From positions 26,974 through 90,973 of the forward strand of contig NZ_JAQSDH010000002.1 of the NCBI RefSeq assembly GCF_029945805.1: DNA of 64,000 nt, given 5' to 3'. The stretch is from Flavobacterium sp. GTDB taxonomy: Bacteria > Bacteroidota > Bacteroidia > Flavobacteriales > Flavobacteriaceae. The notes beneath the pieces were generated by a model that ran no database searches, was not told the origin of the DNA, and saw only the letters and a list, made by a program, of their open reading frames with translations. How positions within the stretch are numbered: position 1 is the stretch's first letter; every line of letters begins with the position of its first letter. This document shows, piece after piece, positions 49,469 to 60,005 of the stretch. The translations under genes and the position numbers were made by a program.

Positions 49469-49744
49469 ATGGCATTAAATATTAAACCTCTTTCAGACAG
49501 AGTGATTATTGAACCTGCAGCGGCAGAAACTCAAACTGCTTCCGGAATTATTATTCCTGACACCGCTAAAGAAAAACCACAAAAAGGAACTGTTGTTGCT
49601 ATTGGAAACGGTAAAAAAGACGAACCCTTAACGGTTAAAGTTGGTGATACGGTTCTTTACGGAAAATATGCGGGAACTGATTTAAAATTTGACGGAAAGG
49701 ATTATTTAATCATGCGCGAGGAAGATATTCTAGCGATTATTTAA
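49469..49744 (+). CDS. groES: Co-chaperonin GroES
   Basis: A 91-residue protein: [20 protein letters not shown], the mobile loop ([20 protein letters not shown]) and the C-terminal EDILAII are diagnostic. It caps GroEL as a heptamer. It lies 33 nt before groEL. The upstream region has a partial sigma-54-type site rather than a CIRCE element. Confidence 0.98.
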   Translation: MALNIKPLSDRVIIEPAAAETQTASGIIIPDTAKEKPQKGTVVAIGNGKKDEPLTVKVGDTVLYGKYAGTDLKFDGKDYLIMREEDILAII

Positions 49745-49753
49745 AGCAACTAA

Positions 49754-51409
<1,656 letters not shown>

Positions 51410-51427
51410 TCGTCAAAAAAATATGTT

Positions 51428-51461
51428 AAAAACGTCCCAAATTTTAGGGACGTTTTTTTTT
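51428..51461 (+). terminator. Terminator of groESL
   Basis: AAAAACGTCCC (51428-51438) pairs with GGGACGTTTTT (51447 onward) around AAATTTTA, then a T-run. An in-frame start at 51423 for the next gene would have to cross it. Confidence 0.9.
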
Positions 51462-51503
51462 GTAATTAAAAATAATATACCTTTAAAAAATACTATTTTA
51501 CTT

Positions 51504-53888
51504 ATGAAAAGAATTACAATTATTTATTTTCTTATTTTACAATTTACTGCAAATTGTATCTTGAGTCAAAATCAAGCAGACGAAAACCAATCAAAAATTG
51601 CAGCCATCCTAGATAACTACTTTGATTTAGAGCGGGAAGCAATTCACCTTCATTTAGATAAAAGTACGTTCCTAAATACCGAAGAAATATGGTATCAAGG
51701 ATACATTATAAATAGAAAGACAAACAAACCTTATTTTACAACCAATGTGTTTGTGTTATTGTTTGACGAAACCGGAAAACAGCTTTCGGAAAAATTGGTA
51801 TTTGCGAGCAATGGCGCTTTTTCTGGAAAAATAGAATTAGACCCTAAATTAGATTCCGGAAACTATTATGTTCAAGTCTATACCAATTGGATGAATAACT
51901 TCAGCGAAAACGAATCAACTATTACTAAAGTTAGCATCATTAATCCGGAACAAGGATTAAAAGTATATAATAAAGTTAATGTTGCATCCCTAGATATTTT
52001 TTTGAATCCGGAAGGCAAAAGTTTGATTAAAGAGGTTTCTAATACAATCGGCGTTCAAGTAAAAGACTGTCGCGGCAATTCGCCAGAAAATCTTGACGCC
52101 AATATCGTGGATAGTAACGGTGAAATAATAAAAACTATAAAATTAAACCGATTTGGTTTGGGTAAGTTTGACCTTATTCCCACGAACGAAATCGTAAAAG
52201 TAACCGTAAATTACGGGTCCAAAACTCTAGAAAAAACTTTGCCAAATGCTGATTTAATTGGAGTTTCCATTGAAGCAAATACTTTTTCAATAGAAAATAA
52301 AACGGCTATTAAAATAAAAACAAACAAAGCCAGTGCTGACGTATTCAATTCGAAAAGATTAAATCTAGTGGTTCACCAAGACCAAAAAGTTACTATGTAT
52401 CCTTTTGAATTTAAACCAAACGAATACGAAAAAACTTTTTTAATCAACAACAGTGATTTGGAAGAAGGAATTAATACGTTGAGAATAATTGACAATGACT
52501 TAAAGCAGTGGTCAGAACGTTCAGTATTTATAAGTTCTAACAAAAGGAACGACAATTTTAACGTATTAAAAAATAAACGAAATCAGGACAAAATAAGCTT
52601 GATTGGATATTCCGATTATCCAAAGTCAATAGTAAGTATTTCCGTTTTACCTGAAGACTCAAAAAGCAATAATGAAGACAATTCAATTATTGCTGGAATT
52701 ACTATTAATCCGTATTTGAATAATGCGTTGACCCATGCAAATTATTATTTAGTTGCGCAAAACCGACTAAAATTATTTGAATTGGATTTGGTTCTAATGA
52801 ACGAAGCAAAATCTAAATACAATTGGGATTCTATGAAACTAAACCCACCGACTTCTCTTTATAGTTTTGATATCGGAATCAATTTAAAAGGCACTATTGA
52901 TGCTTCAACTAAAGATAAAACATCTCACAAAGTAAATCTTGTCACCTACAAAGACATGATCGTAAAAACCGCTGACGTTTCTGAAAAAGGAGAATACCTA
53001 TTTGAAAATTTGGTGCTAACCGATTCTACTTTAGTCAATCTAACACTGCAAAAACTACCTAGCACTGAAGAACTAAAAGCAAAATTAATTCCACAAATTC
53101 TAAACAGAAAAAAACAATTCAACAAACCAATCACCGATTTAATAACACAAAGCTGCACTGACAACTCGGATTTTGAAACTATCGTGGATTTTGATATTCC
53201 AAAAATAGAAGGTAAAATAATCAATCTTGATGCCGTTGTTATAAAAAAGAAAAGTGCAACCCCAAAACTAGAACACGGAAATATACTCGCTAACACAATG
53301 CTACGAGGATTTAAGATTGACCAAAGCAACAATCACAGCAGCCTTATGAATTTTATTGAATACAATGGGTTTAATGTTTTAAGAGATGAGGGAAACATAA
53401 AGATAACGGTTAGACAAAAAAACTCTTTAAATCTGCCTGATCAAACCCCATTAGTGTATGTTAATGACCGAATGCTTTTTAACAGTTATGATGAAATAGA
53501 ATTTATGAAAATGATTGATATTGAAGAAATCTATATTGATTCTCATGCAATTGTAGCTAGCATGAACAACAACCACGGGATTATTAAAATATATACCAAA
53601 AGACCAAAAACGGGTTATTTCAGTAAACCTAATCCAAATTCGTTTTTTATTAAAGAGGCCTTTTCAGAAAATGTTTCCTTTAAAAATGCAGAATATGATA
53701 ACACACAAACTAAAGGATTTGACAATTTTGGAGTTATAGGATGGTCGCCAAGAATCATAACAACTGAAAACGGGAATTTTTCGTTTGATGTAATTGATTA
53801 CAACAAGTCCAAATGCAAGATTATAATTGAAGGAATGACGCCTGAAGGTGAATTATTTCAAACAGAAAGAATAGTTGAGCTAAAATAA
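51504..53888 (+). CDS. MG2-domain/TonB-plug-like exported protein
   Basis: A 794-residue protein from ATG 51504 (signal peptide MKRITIIYFLILQFTANC, then ILSQ). The earlier in-frame ATG at 51423 spans the groEL terminator and is rejected. The N-terminal part has an MG2/macroglobulin-like opening (IHLHLDKSTFLNTEEIWYQG, VFVLLFDETGKQLSEKLVFA). The C-terminal third resembles a TonB receptor plug (GFNVLRDEGNIKITVRQKNS, DRMLFNSYDEIEFMKMIDIE) without any barrel. Similar barrel-less proteins are common in Bacteroidota and have no settled role. Probably periplasmic or attached to the outer membrane. Confidence 0.8.
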   Translation: MKRITIIYFLILQFTANCILSQNQADENQSKIAAILDNYFDLEREAIHLHLDKSTFLNTEEIWYQGYIINRKTNKPYFTTNVFVLLFDETGKQLSEKLVFASNGAFSGKIELDPKLDSGNYYVQVYTNWMNNFSENESTITKVSIINPEQGLKVYNKVNVASLDIFLNPEGKSLIKEVSNTIGVQVKDCRGNSPENLDANIVDSNGEIIKTIKLNRFGLGKFDLIPTNEIVKVTVNYGSKTLEKTLPNADLIGVSIEANTFSIENKTAIKIKTNKASADVFNSKRLNLVVHQDQKVTMYPFEFKPNEYEKTFLINNSDLEEGINTLRIIDNDLKQWSERSVFISSNKRNDNFNVLKNKRNQDKISLIGYSDYPKSIVSISVLPEDSKSNNEDNSIIAGITINPYLNNALTHANYYLVAQNRLKLFELDLVLMNEAKSKYNWDSMKLNPPTSLYSFDIGINLKGTIDASTKDKTSHKVNLVTYKDMIVKTADVSEKGEYLFENLVLTDSTLVNLTLQKLPSTEELKAKLIPQILNRKKQFNKPITDLITQSCTDNSDFETIVDFDIPKIEGKIINLDAVVIKKKSATPKLEHGNILANTMLRGFKIDQSNNHSSLMNFIEYNGFNVLRDEGNIKITVRQKNSLNLPDQTPLVYVNDRMLFNSYDEIEFMKMIDIEEIYIDSHAIVASMNNNHGIIKIYTKRPKTGYFSKPNPNSFFIKEAFSENVSFKNAEYDNTQTKGFDNFGVIGWSPRIITTENGNFSFDVIDYNKSKCKIIIEGMTPEGELFQTERIVELK

Positions 53889-53922
53889 AAAAAGCCCCAA
53901 TAATTAAATTATTGGGGCTTTT
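53888..53922. terminator. Bidirectional terminator
   Basis: AAAAGCCCCAATAAT and ATTATTGGGGCTTTT pair over 15 bp, with A and T runs outside. It lies between the convergent MG2/plug gene (+) and the DedA gene (minus). Confidence 0.92.
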
Positions 53923-53927
53923 CATTT

Positions 53928-54620
53928 TTATTCTTGTTCTTGTTCTTGTTTTGGTGTCTTTTTAATCATCTTCATAATAACAGGAAATGTAGAAATTAAT
54001 ATAATGATAATGATAATTTTCTCGATGTGATCCTTTAAATCGATCTCAAATTTCTCTAAAAACATTCCATACAAATAATGTCCTGCGAAAATCAAAGTAA
54101 ACGACCAAAGTAATGAACTCAAAATATTATAAAACATAAACTTCTTTTTATCCATCGAAACAATTCCGGCTATAATTGGAGCAAAAGTTCTAAATATTGG
54201 TAAAAAACGAGCAAAAATAATTGCCTTTCCACCGTATCTCTCAAAGAAATCTTTGGATTGAATTAGGTATTTTTTCTTGAACCAAAAACTATCTTCTTTT
54301 TTATACAAGTAATAACCACTTTTGGAACCAAACCAATATCCCATCATGTTTCCTACAATTCCAGCAGCAGCAACTAACAAAGCTAAAAGTGTCACATTTG
54401 CAAAATCACTTTCAATTACAGTAAAATTTTCAATCAAATCACGGCTGTAAATTCCAGCTAAAAAAAGCAAACTGTCGCCAGGTAAAAAGAAACCCGCAAA
54501 AAGACCAGTTTCGGCAAATACAATAAACAATACAAGCCACAAACCAATTTTTGTTCCATAAATATCAAAATTTATGTAATACTCCGGATTTAATAGTTGC
54601 AACCAATCAAAATCATTCAT
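53928..54620 (-). CDS. DedA family membrane protein
   Basis: A 230-residue polytopic protein of the DedA/VTT family. Diagnostic text: ETGLFAGFFLPGDSLLFLAG (with the conserved Glu and G-D-S-L) and FERYGGKAIIFARFLPIFRT (conserved Arg and FLP), followed by FAPIIAGIVSMDKKKFMFYN. DedA proteins are proton-dependent and help recycle undecaprenyl or other lipid carriers across the inner membrane. The C-terminal tail is basic/acidic (MIKKTPKQEQEQE). Single gene, shares its terminator with the convergent neighbour. Confidence 0.93.
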   Translation of the reverse strand: MNDFDWLQLLNPEYYINFDIYGTKIGLWLVLFIVFAETGLFAGFFLPGDSLLFLAGIYSRDLIENFTVIESDFANVTLLALLVAAAGIVGNMMGYWFGSKSGYYLYKKEDSFWFKKKYLIQSKDFFERYGGKAIIFARFLPIFRTFAPIIAGIVSMDKKKFMFYNILSSLLWSFTLIFAGHYLYGMFLEKFEIDLKDHIEKIIIIIILISTFPVIMKMIKKTPKQEQEQE

Positions 54621-54731
54621 GAATTGTAAAATTTAAGTCAATAAAATCGAGCGTGAAATTAGTTCTTTTTTTTGGGATTTAGAGCTACAATTAACGCTTT
54701 TTTATGACTCAAAATCTCGTTTTTAAAAAAT

Positions 54732-54759
54732 AAAAAAGCTCCCCAGTTTAGGGAGTTTT
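54732..54759 (-). terminator. Terminator after the HMA-domain gene
   Basis: On the minus strand AACTCCC, loop TAAACT, GGGGAGC and a T-run follow the stop codon of the gene at 54764-55105. Confidence 0.75.
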
Positions 54760-54763
54760 GAAA

Positions 54764-55105
54764 TTATTTTCTCTCGTACAAGCAACAACTGTGGAGTTTT
54801 GCATATACTCCATCTTCAGCTTTGACTTTGTCAGTATCATGTCCAATTTTAGCAACGGCTTTTTCAACATCAAGCACCGAACATTTTTCTTCGTTAATAA
54901 TCAAATGCAAGATATGATTATCTATATGCCATTCTGCACTCTTAACTCCTGCAACTGAAAAAGCTGCTTTTTCAATTCGTTTTTTACACTGTTCGCAGTT
55001 GCCGTTTACTTCAATATCGTATTTGGCATTTTTCTTTTTTTTCTCCTGTGCTTGGGTCGAAAGTGCCACAAACAGTACCATTATTCCTAAAACTATATTT
55101 TTCAT
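54764..55105 (-). CDS. Exported heavy-metal-associated (HMA) domain protein
   Basis: A 113-residue protein with a signal peptide (MKNIVLGIMVLFVALSTQAQ). The mature part is an HMA-type ferredoxin-like domain: VNGNCEQCKKRIEKAAFSVA, with the metal-binding CxxC (Cys-Glu-Gln-Cys), GVKSAEWHIDNHILHLIIN and a second helix. Two more cysteines near the C-terminus (HSCCLYERK) are unusual and may add ligands. A periplasmic copper-binding role is likely. It is the last gene of a minus-strand run with a TonB receptor and a HYC_CC_PP protein, and an independent terminator follows it. Confidence 0.88.
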   Translation of the reverse strand: MKNIVLGIMVLFVALSTQAQEKKKKNAKYDIEVNGNCEQCKKRIEKAAFSVAGVKSAEWHIDNHILHLIINEEKCSVLDVEKAVAKIGHDTDKVKAEDGVYAKLHSCCLYERK

Positions 55106-55119
55106 TTTTATGTATTTTT

Positions 55120-55152
55120 ACTGTTATTGATTTTTAACTGTTATTGATTTTT
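55120..55152. repeat. Tandem 17-bp direct repeat
   Basis: ACTGTTATTGATTTTTA (55120-55136) is followed directly by ACTGTTATTGATTTTT (55137-55152). It fills the spacer between the TonB receptor and HMA genes. Confidence 0.65.
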
Positions 55153-55168
55153 GAAATTGCAATTGAAT

Positions 55169-57211
55169 CTATTTTATCTTAAAACGCACTCCAGCATAAT
55201 ACATCTGTCCAAAAACGGGTGCATAAACAATGGATGTGTCAAAAGTTGGCCCAAATGGATTATTTGCTCCCAAAATAGCTTTATCTTGACGGTAATTTCC
55301 AATATTTTCTCCTCCAACATACATTTCAAATGTACTCGAAAAAGTTCTTGTAATTTGGGTATTCATAACAGCAAATGATGGCGAAAATTCAGGCAGTCGA
55401 TCTTGTGCTGGATTGCTAGCGGCAAAAGGCAATTGCTGTTTTCCGAGCCAATTCGTTGTAAAGTCAAATTTCCATTGTTGTCCTTTTTCCTTAATATGTG
55501 TTTCAAATTCTATGTTTCCAAATAATCGGTGTTTTGCTTGTAAAGGTCTTTGAAAACTTCCTGAAAGATAATCGGTCGAAATATCATAATATTTATAAGC
55601 TGTTCGCAGATTTAAATGTTTGATAATTTCCAAATTGAAATCCAACTGAAAACTATTAGCAAATGACTTCCCTCTTAAATTATAGAACAAAACGGTTTGA
55701 GGTGAATTCATCACATCCACAACGGCTTGATTTTGAAAATCAGTACGATAAAAATCAACAGTAGTATCGGCACTCATGCCAAATAATTTAAAACTTTGAG
55801 TAAAACTAACGCCATAATTCCATGCAATTTCGGGAGCTAAACCGTAGATTTTACCATTAGTATCCAAAATGGAGAAAGTTCGTGAACTTGCAAAAAGATT
55901 CTGATTTTCAGCAAATATGTTAGCGGCACGCTTTCCACGTCCGGCTGAAAAACGAAAAACAGATTTTTCCCAAGGATTGTATTTTACATGAAGTCTTGGC
56001 GTAAAAAACACCCCTAACCTATTGTGATAATCAAATCGTCCACCAATAATGTAACTCAGTTTTTCACTGTCATCAAAGGTATATTCAAAGAAAGCGCCAA
56101 CAGAATTATCGATACGACTTACATCAGAAAGGTTTACAAATTCTGAATATTTATCATAGGTAAAGTTCAAACCTGTTGCAAATTTGTTTCGGGTATTATT
56201 GATAATCGAATTGAAAATTAAATTGGAGTAATAGCTTTGTTGCTTGATGTCGTATTGATTTAAACCAAAATACGATTGCTGATTGTGATTGCTAAAGGCA
56301 TTTTGGAAACCGATACTTTGATACGGCATATCTTTAAAAACATAACCCACTTTGGAAGAAAAATCAATTCGTTCTGTATTTATTTCGGAACCCCAAAAAT
56401 TGGTTGTTAATCGATCGCGGTCTGGATCAAAACCAAGTTCTCCCGTTTGTTTTTCATCATTCATATACCTAAGATTGATGAAGGAAACCCAACCCGTTTC
56501 CGGATTAGCGTATTGCCAACGATTTGCAATGTTGAACTGTTTTCCTAATGGATTATCAAGAAATCCATCATCATTCATGTCATTCTTAGAAACTCTCGTG
56601 TTTCCGTGAATGAAGACGCTTGTTGCCCAATGATCGGAGACTTTCTTATTGATGTGAGTATTTAATTCGAAACGAGAATCTGTCGAACCATAAGCATTCA
56701 AAAAGAAGGGAATATCTCCAAGAGGTTTAATTAATTCGGTGTTGATTTGGCCCGAGATACTTTCAAAACCATTCACAACGCTTCCTGCGCCTTTGGTAAT
56801 TTGAATGCTTTCTACCCAAGTACCAGGTGTGAAAGATAATCCATAAGCCTGCGAAGCACCGCGAACAGAAGGAATATTTTCCTCTGTAATCAATATATAC
56901 GGACTAGTTAAACCCAACATTTTGATTTGTTTTGTTCCGGTAAGTGCATCCGAAAAATTCACATCAATGGACGGGTTGGTTTCAAAACTTTCCGCAAGAT
57001 TACAGCAAGCAGCTTTGAGCAATTCTTTACTAGTAACAACAGTAGTATTTGCCGTTAAAGAGAATGATTTTTTAAGTCCTTTTTTCTTGGATTCTATTTT
57101 GACTTCTTCTAATTTTTCCTGTTTTGGCGGATCCTGATTAACCTCTTTTTCTTGTGAAAAAGTAGCTAAAGAAAACAACAATGTTAGAAATAACAGTATT
57201 TTTTTCATCAT
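55169..57211 (-). CDS. TonB-dependent outer-membrane receptor
   Basis: A 680-residue receptor. The signal peptide is MMKKILLFLTLLFSLATFSQ. The plug domain (about 45-160) reads VTSKELLKAACCNLAESFET, NPSIDVNFSDALTGTKQIKM, and ITKGAGSVVNGFESISGQIN, a typical TonB receptor plug. The AACCNLAESFETNPS phrase, with two adjacent cysteines, is of a type seen in Bacteroidota copper/metal receptors. The barrel ends with GQMYYAGVRFKIK. No starch-utilisation-type extension. Between HYC_CC_PP and HMA genes on the same strand, it probably imports a metal or metal chelate; copper is the best guess from the neighbours. Confidence 0.92.
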   Translation of the reverse strand: MMKKILLFLTLLFSLATFSQEKEVNQDPPKQEKLEEVKIESKKKGLKKSFSLTANTTVVTSKELLKAACCNLAESFETNPSIDVNFSDALTGTKQIKMLGLTSPYILITEENIPSVRGASQAYGLSFTPGTWVESIQITKGAGSVVNGFESISGQINTELIKPLGDIPFFLNAYGSTDSRFELNTHINKKVSDHWATSVFIHGNTRVSKNDMNDDGFLDNPLGKQFNIANRWQYANPETGWVSFINLRYMNDEKQTGELGFDPDRDRLTTNFWGSEINTERIDFSSKVGYVFKDMPYQSIGFQNAFSNHNQQSYFGLNQYDIKQQSYYSNLIFNSIINNTRNKFATGLNFTYDKYSEFVNLSDVSRIDNSVGAFFEYTFDDSEKLSYIIGGRFDYHNRLGVFFTPRLHVKYNPWEKSVFRFSAGRGKRAANIFAENQNLFASSRTFSILDTNGKIYGLAPEIAWNYGVSFTQSFKLFGMSADTTVDFYRTDFQNQAVVDVMNSPQTVLFYNLRGKSFANSFQLDFNLEIIKHLNLRTAYKYYDISTDYLSGSFQRPLQAKHRLFGNIEFETHIKEKGQQWKFDFTTNWLGKQQLPFAASNPAQDRLPEFSPSFAVMNTQITRTFSSTFEMYVGGENIGNYRQDKAILGANNPFGPTFDTSIVYAPVFGQMYYAGVRFKIK

Positions 57212-57259
57212 AAGTGATTTTAATATTCGTAATAAATTAACTTTTATCGAATACTAAAA

Positions 57260-57706
57260 TTACGCGTAGAAAGTGAGTTGACAGTAGAGTTTGTAAAGGG
57301 GCGGCGCATTGGTTTCGCCATAAAAGGATATGAACTTGTCGCTACTATTTTCGACGTCAATTATTGAAGATACTGAATAGTTGTATGATGAAAAATAAGC
57401 AGGTTGACAATCAAGAGCAAGTGTCTTAATAATAATCTTCTCTGTTTTAATTTTAAGATTTATTTTTTTGTCAGAACAGCATTCTTTATGAGTAATTTCA
57501 GGTTTAGCACAGCATTTTAACTCAAGATTATCAGGTATTTGCTTGGTAAGTTCGCTGGCACTTGGCCCACATATTTCTTCCTCAGAAAATATAGAAGATA
57601 TGGAAGCTATTTTTCCTTCGCAATAATGCACAGTAAAGGCAAGACCTGAATTGGAAACCAAAACGAGCAATGCAACTAAAAGGCTAATGTGCTTTTTAAA
57701 AATCAT
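57260..57706 (-). CDS. HYC_CC_PP family exported protein
   Basis: A 148-residue protein with a signal peptide (MIFKKHISLLVALLVLVSNS, then GLA). The family name comes from its motifs, all visible here: VHYCEG near residue 27, CCAKPE and ECCSDKK in the middle, and a C-terminal proline pair (NAPPLYKLYCQ). The cysteine pairs suggest metal binding in the periplasm. It is first in the order HYC_CC_PP, TonB receptor, HMA, an arrangement I recall from other Flavobacteriia and read as a metal (probably copper) handling operon. The -7 box lies only 6 nt before the ATG, so the mRNA may be leaderless. Confidence 0.88.
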   Translation of the reverse strand: MIFKKHISLLVALLVLVSNSGLAFTVHYCEGKIASISSIFSEEEICGPSASELTKQIPDNLELKCCAKPEITHKECCSDKKINLKIKTEKIIIKTLALDCQPAYFSSYNYSVSSIIDVENSSDKFISFYGETNAPPLYKLYCQLTFYA

Positions 57707-57711
57707 GCGCC

Positions 57712-57719
57712 AAAGTTAC
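57712..57719 (-). promoter_or_regulatory. -7 element of the metal operon, almost at the start codon
   Basis: The minus strand reads TAACTTTG (TAnnTTTG), ending 6 nt before the start codon at 57706. Transcription would begin at or within a few bases of the ATG. A TTG (complement of 57735-57737) lies 15 nt upstream, slightly closer than usual. Confidence 0.4.
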
Positions 57720-57760
57720 TAAAAAACCTTTCTCCAAAAACTTAACATTGAATTAAAACT

Positions 57761-59116
57761 TTATAATTCAAACTCTTGACCCATTAATGGAACAACACAA
57801 TCGAAACCATATTTTTCTTGTATTTTGATACGCAGTTCATCAGCTGGTTGATTTTCTCCGTGTACCAAAAATACTTTTTTAGGTTTGGGTTTTAATTCTG
57901 ATAACCAATTAAGTAAATCGGTTTGGTCGCCATGTGCTGAAAGCCCTTCAATTTCGTATATTTTGGCTAGAACCGGATAATATTTTCCATAAATTTTAAT
58001 ATCAATTGCTCCTTCCAAAAGTTTTCTTCCTCGAGTTCCTTCTGCCTGATAACCTACTATTATAACCGTTGTTTCAGGCAAGCCAATATACTTTTCTAAA
58101 TAGCTCAAAACCCTTCCGCCAGTAATCATTCCGCTTGCTGCAATAATTACTTTTGGGTTTTTATTGTAAATCATCTCAATTGTTTCCTGATATTCTGAAA
58201 TCATCGTAAACGTTTGACACATTTCGGTGCAATCTTGTTCAGAAAGTTTGTGCCACTTTTTATTATTTAAAAAAACATCCAAAACACTTATTCCCATTGG
58301 GGTATCTACAACGTAGGGAATATTAGGAATTTTTTCTTCTTTTTTTAGTTGCCAAATTAGGTACATAATACTTTGGGCTCGCTCTACTGCAAAACTGGGA
58401 ATAATGACTGTTCCACTGTTTTGATAGGCCGTATTAATGTAAGTTTCTAACAATAATTTTACATCTTCATCAGGATGAATCCGATTGCCATACGTACTTT
58501 CTAAAAAAACATAATCGGCCATTTGAGGTTTGATGGGCGAATACATAAGCACATCATTATCACGACCAATATCGCCCGAAAACACTAATGTTTTTCCTTC
58601 TATCTTTAACTCGATGGAACAGGCGCCAATGATATGACCTGCGTTTCTAAAAACAGCAGCTATTTCAGCATCGAGCGGTACTTCTTCATTAGGTTTGATT
58701 ACTTTAAATAAAGGAAATACTTCTTCAGCTTGCTCAACATTATATAAAGGTTCTGCTTTTTCATGTTTTGAAAAATGCTCTTTGTTGGCTCTATTGGCAT
58801 CTTCTTCCTGTATTTTGGCGCTGTCAAGAAGAATTAATTTACTAATTGCCGCGGTAGGAACTGAACAATATATTTTACCTTTAAATCCTTGACTAACCAA
58901 TCTGGGCAACCAACCACAATGATCTAAATGACCGTGTGTCAGCAATACAAAATCAATTGTACTTGGTAAAATTGGTAATGGTTCCCAATTGAGCTCGCGT
59001 AAAGGCTTAATACCTTGAAACAACCCACAATCAATTAAAATTCTAATTCCGTTACTTTCAATTAAAGTTTTGGAACCGGTTACGGTTCCTGCCCCACCAA
59101 TAAATTTAATTTTCAT
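57761..59116 (-). CDS. MBL-fold RNase/hydrolase with RNA-specificity (beta-CASP) domain
   Basis: A 451-residue beta-CASP metallo-beta-lactamase. The metal motif is LLTHGHLDHCGWLPRL (HxHxDH), with the later FSGDIGRDNDVLMY Asp and GLSAHGDQTDLLNWL His. AASGMITGGRVLSYLEKYIG and GYQAEGTRGRKLLEGA mark the beta-CASP and RMMBL parts. This is the YbcI/CPSF73-like bacterial family that cleaves RNA. No signal peptide. It starts 2 nt after the ATP-cone/endonuclease gene, so the two are one operon: a pair of nucleases whose joint role is unknown. Confidence 0.93.
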   Translation of the reverse strand: MKIKFIGGAGTVTGSKTLIESNGIRILIDCGLFQGIKPLRELNWEPLPILPSTIDFVLLTHGHLDHCGWLPRLVSQGFKGKIYCSVPTAAISKLILLDSAKIQEEDANRANKEHFSKHEKAEPLYNVEQAEEVFPLFKVIKPNEEVPLDAEIAAVFRNAGHIIGACSIELKIEGKTLVFSGDIGRDNDVLMYSPIKPQMADYVFLESTYGNRIHPDEDVKLLLETYINTAYQNSGTVIIPSFAVERAQSIMYLIWQLKKEEKIPNIPYVVDTPMGISVLDVFLNNKKWHKLSEQDCTEMCQTFTMISEYQETIEMIYNKNPKVIIAASGMITGGRVLSYLEKYIGLPETTVIIVGYQAEGTRGRKLLEGAIDIKIYGKYYPVLAKIYEIEGLSAHGDQTDLLNWLSELKPKPKKVFLVHGENQPADELRIKIQEKYGFDCVVPLMGQEFEL

Positions 59117-59118
59117 AA

Positions 59119-59958
59119 TTACAGATATTTACAAAGTTCAGAGACTTCTTTATTCACGTTTTTTATTCTAATTGGACTAAGACCAATTGTTTCCAGCACT
59201 TCTACGTTACCAATAATTTCTCTCGCCAAAATAATATCTAACACCATCAATTTATCTTTTTCAGCTAATGTCAGTGTGGTTAAACAAGTAATGGGATACA
59301 ATTGTTTTTCATCAATTGTTCTTCCCAAACTAAATTTTGGAGGATAATCCCAACTTAATAATTTCAATCCAGAACAATTGGCAAAATCCATCGCGTCAGA
59401 AGTAAAGCGGTTGTTTGTTGCGATCCAACAACTTGAAATTTTGTCGCTTCTGGAAAAAACAGGATGATTTCTATCTTTTAAATCATTGAATCTGGAAAGA
59501 ATGTACATTGGAATTTTTACATCAGAATTGGTTTCCCTTCTTGGATGAAACTTACATTCTATCATTTCAATATCGTCATTTTTTTTAATAACAACGTCTA
59601 TCTCGTGACTCACACATTTACCCTGTAAAAAAAGGTTGGTCTTTGTTTCATATCCTTTTGAAGCGAATAACCTTGAAATGAATTTTTCAAAGAAAAAACC
59701 CGCTGGCCCAAGCATCTGAATGGCAACTCTTAAATTATATCGAGCGGCATTTGAGTTGGAAACCTTTTTAAGCAGACTAAAAGCAAGTTTATAGATTTTT
59801 TTAGTAGTAATACCATCGTAAATTTCAGCATCAATCACACCTAGAATGTCATCTACAATTAGCATGCTCGCACCTGATTTTAATAAAGAACTTTTAAGTT
59901 TCTCGCGATTGAATTCAACAATATTCCCAGAGCGTTTTACTATTTTCATAAACTTCAA
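59119..59958 (-). CDS. ATP-cone plus restriction-endonuclease-like protein
   Basis: A 279-residue fusion. Residues 1-90 are an ATP-cone domain (KIVKRSGNIVEFNREKLKSS, ATP-binding, usually the allosteric domain of ribonucleotide reductases and NrdR). Residues 110-200 resemble Mrr/PD-(D/E)xK nucleases: GKCVSHEIDVVIKKNDDIEM, then IECKFHPRRETNSD, with Asp (HEID) and Glu-x-Lys (ECK) in place. The ATP-cone could gate the nuclease by adenine nucleotide level. The paired MBL RNase gene begins 2 nt after it. A stand-alone type IV-like or RNA-processing role is possible; neither is shown. Confidence 0.8.
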   Translation of the reverse strand: MKFMKIVKRSGNIVEFNREKLKSSLLKSGASMLIVDDILGVIDAEIYDGITTKKIYKLAFSLLKKVSNSNAARYNLRVAIQMLGPAGFFFEKFISRLFASKGYETKTNLFLQGKCVSHEIDVVIKKNDDIEMIECKFHPRRETNSDVKIPMYILSRFNDLKDRNHPVFSRSDKISSCWIATNNRFTSDAMDFANCSGLKLLSWDYPPKFSLGRTIDEKQLYPITCLTTLTLAEKDKLMVLDIILAREIIGNVEVLETIGLSPIRIKNVNKEVSELCKYL

Positions 59959-60005
59959 ATTACTAATGTGGCTTATTGAACAGTAGTAAAGTTACGACAA
60001 AAGGC

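Noticed and set aside
51423..51503. Upstream start for the MG2/plug protein
   Set aside because: Crosses the groEL terminator and precedes a perfect signal peptide start at 51504.
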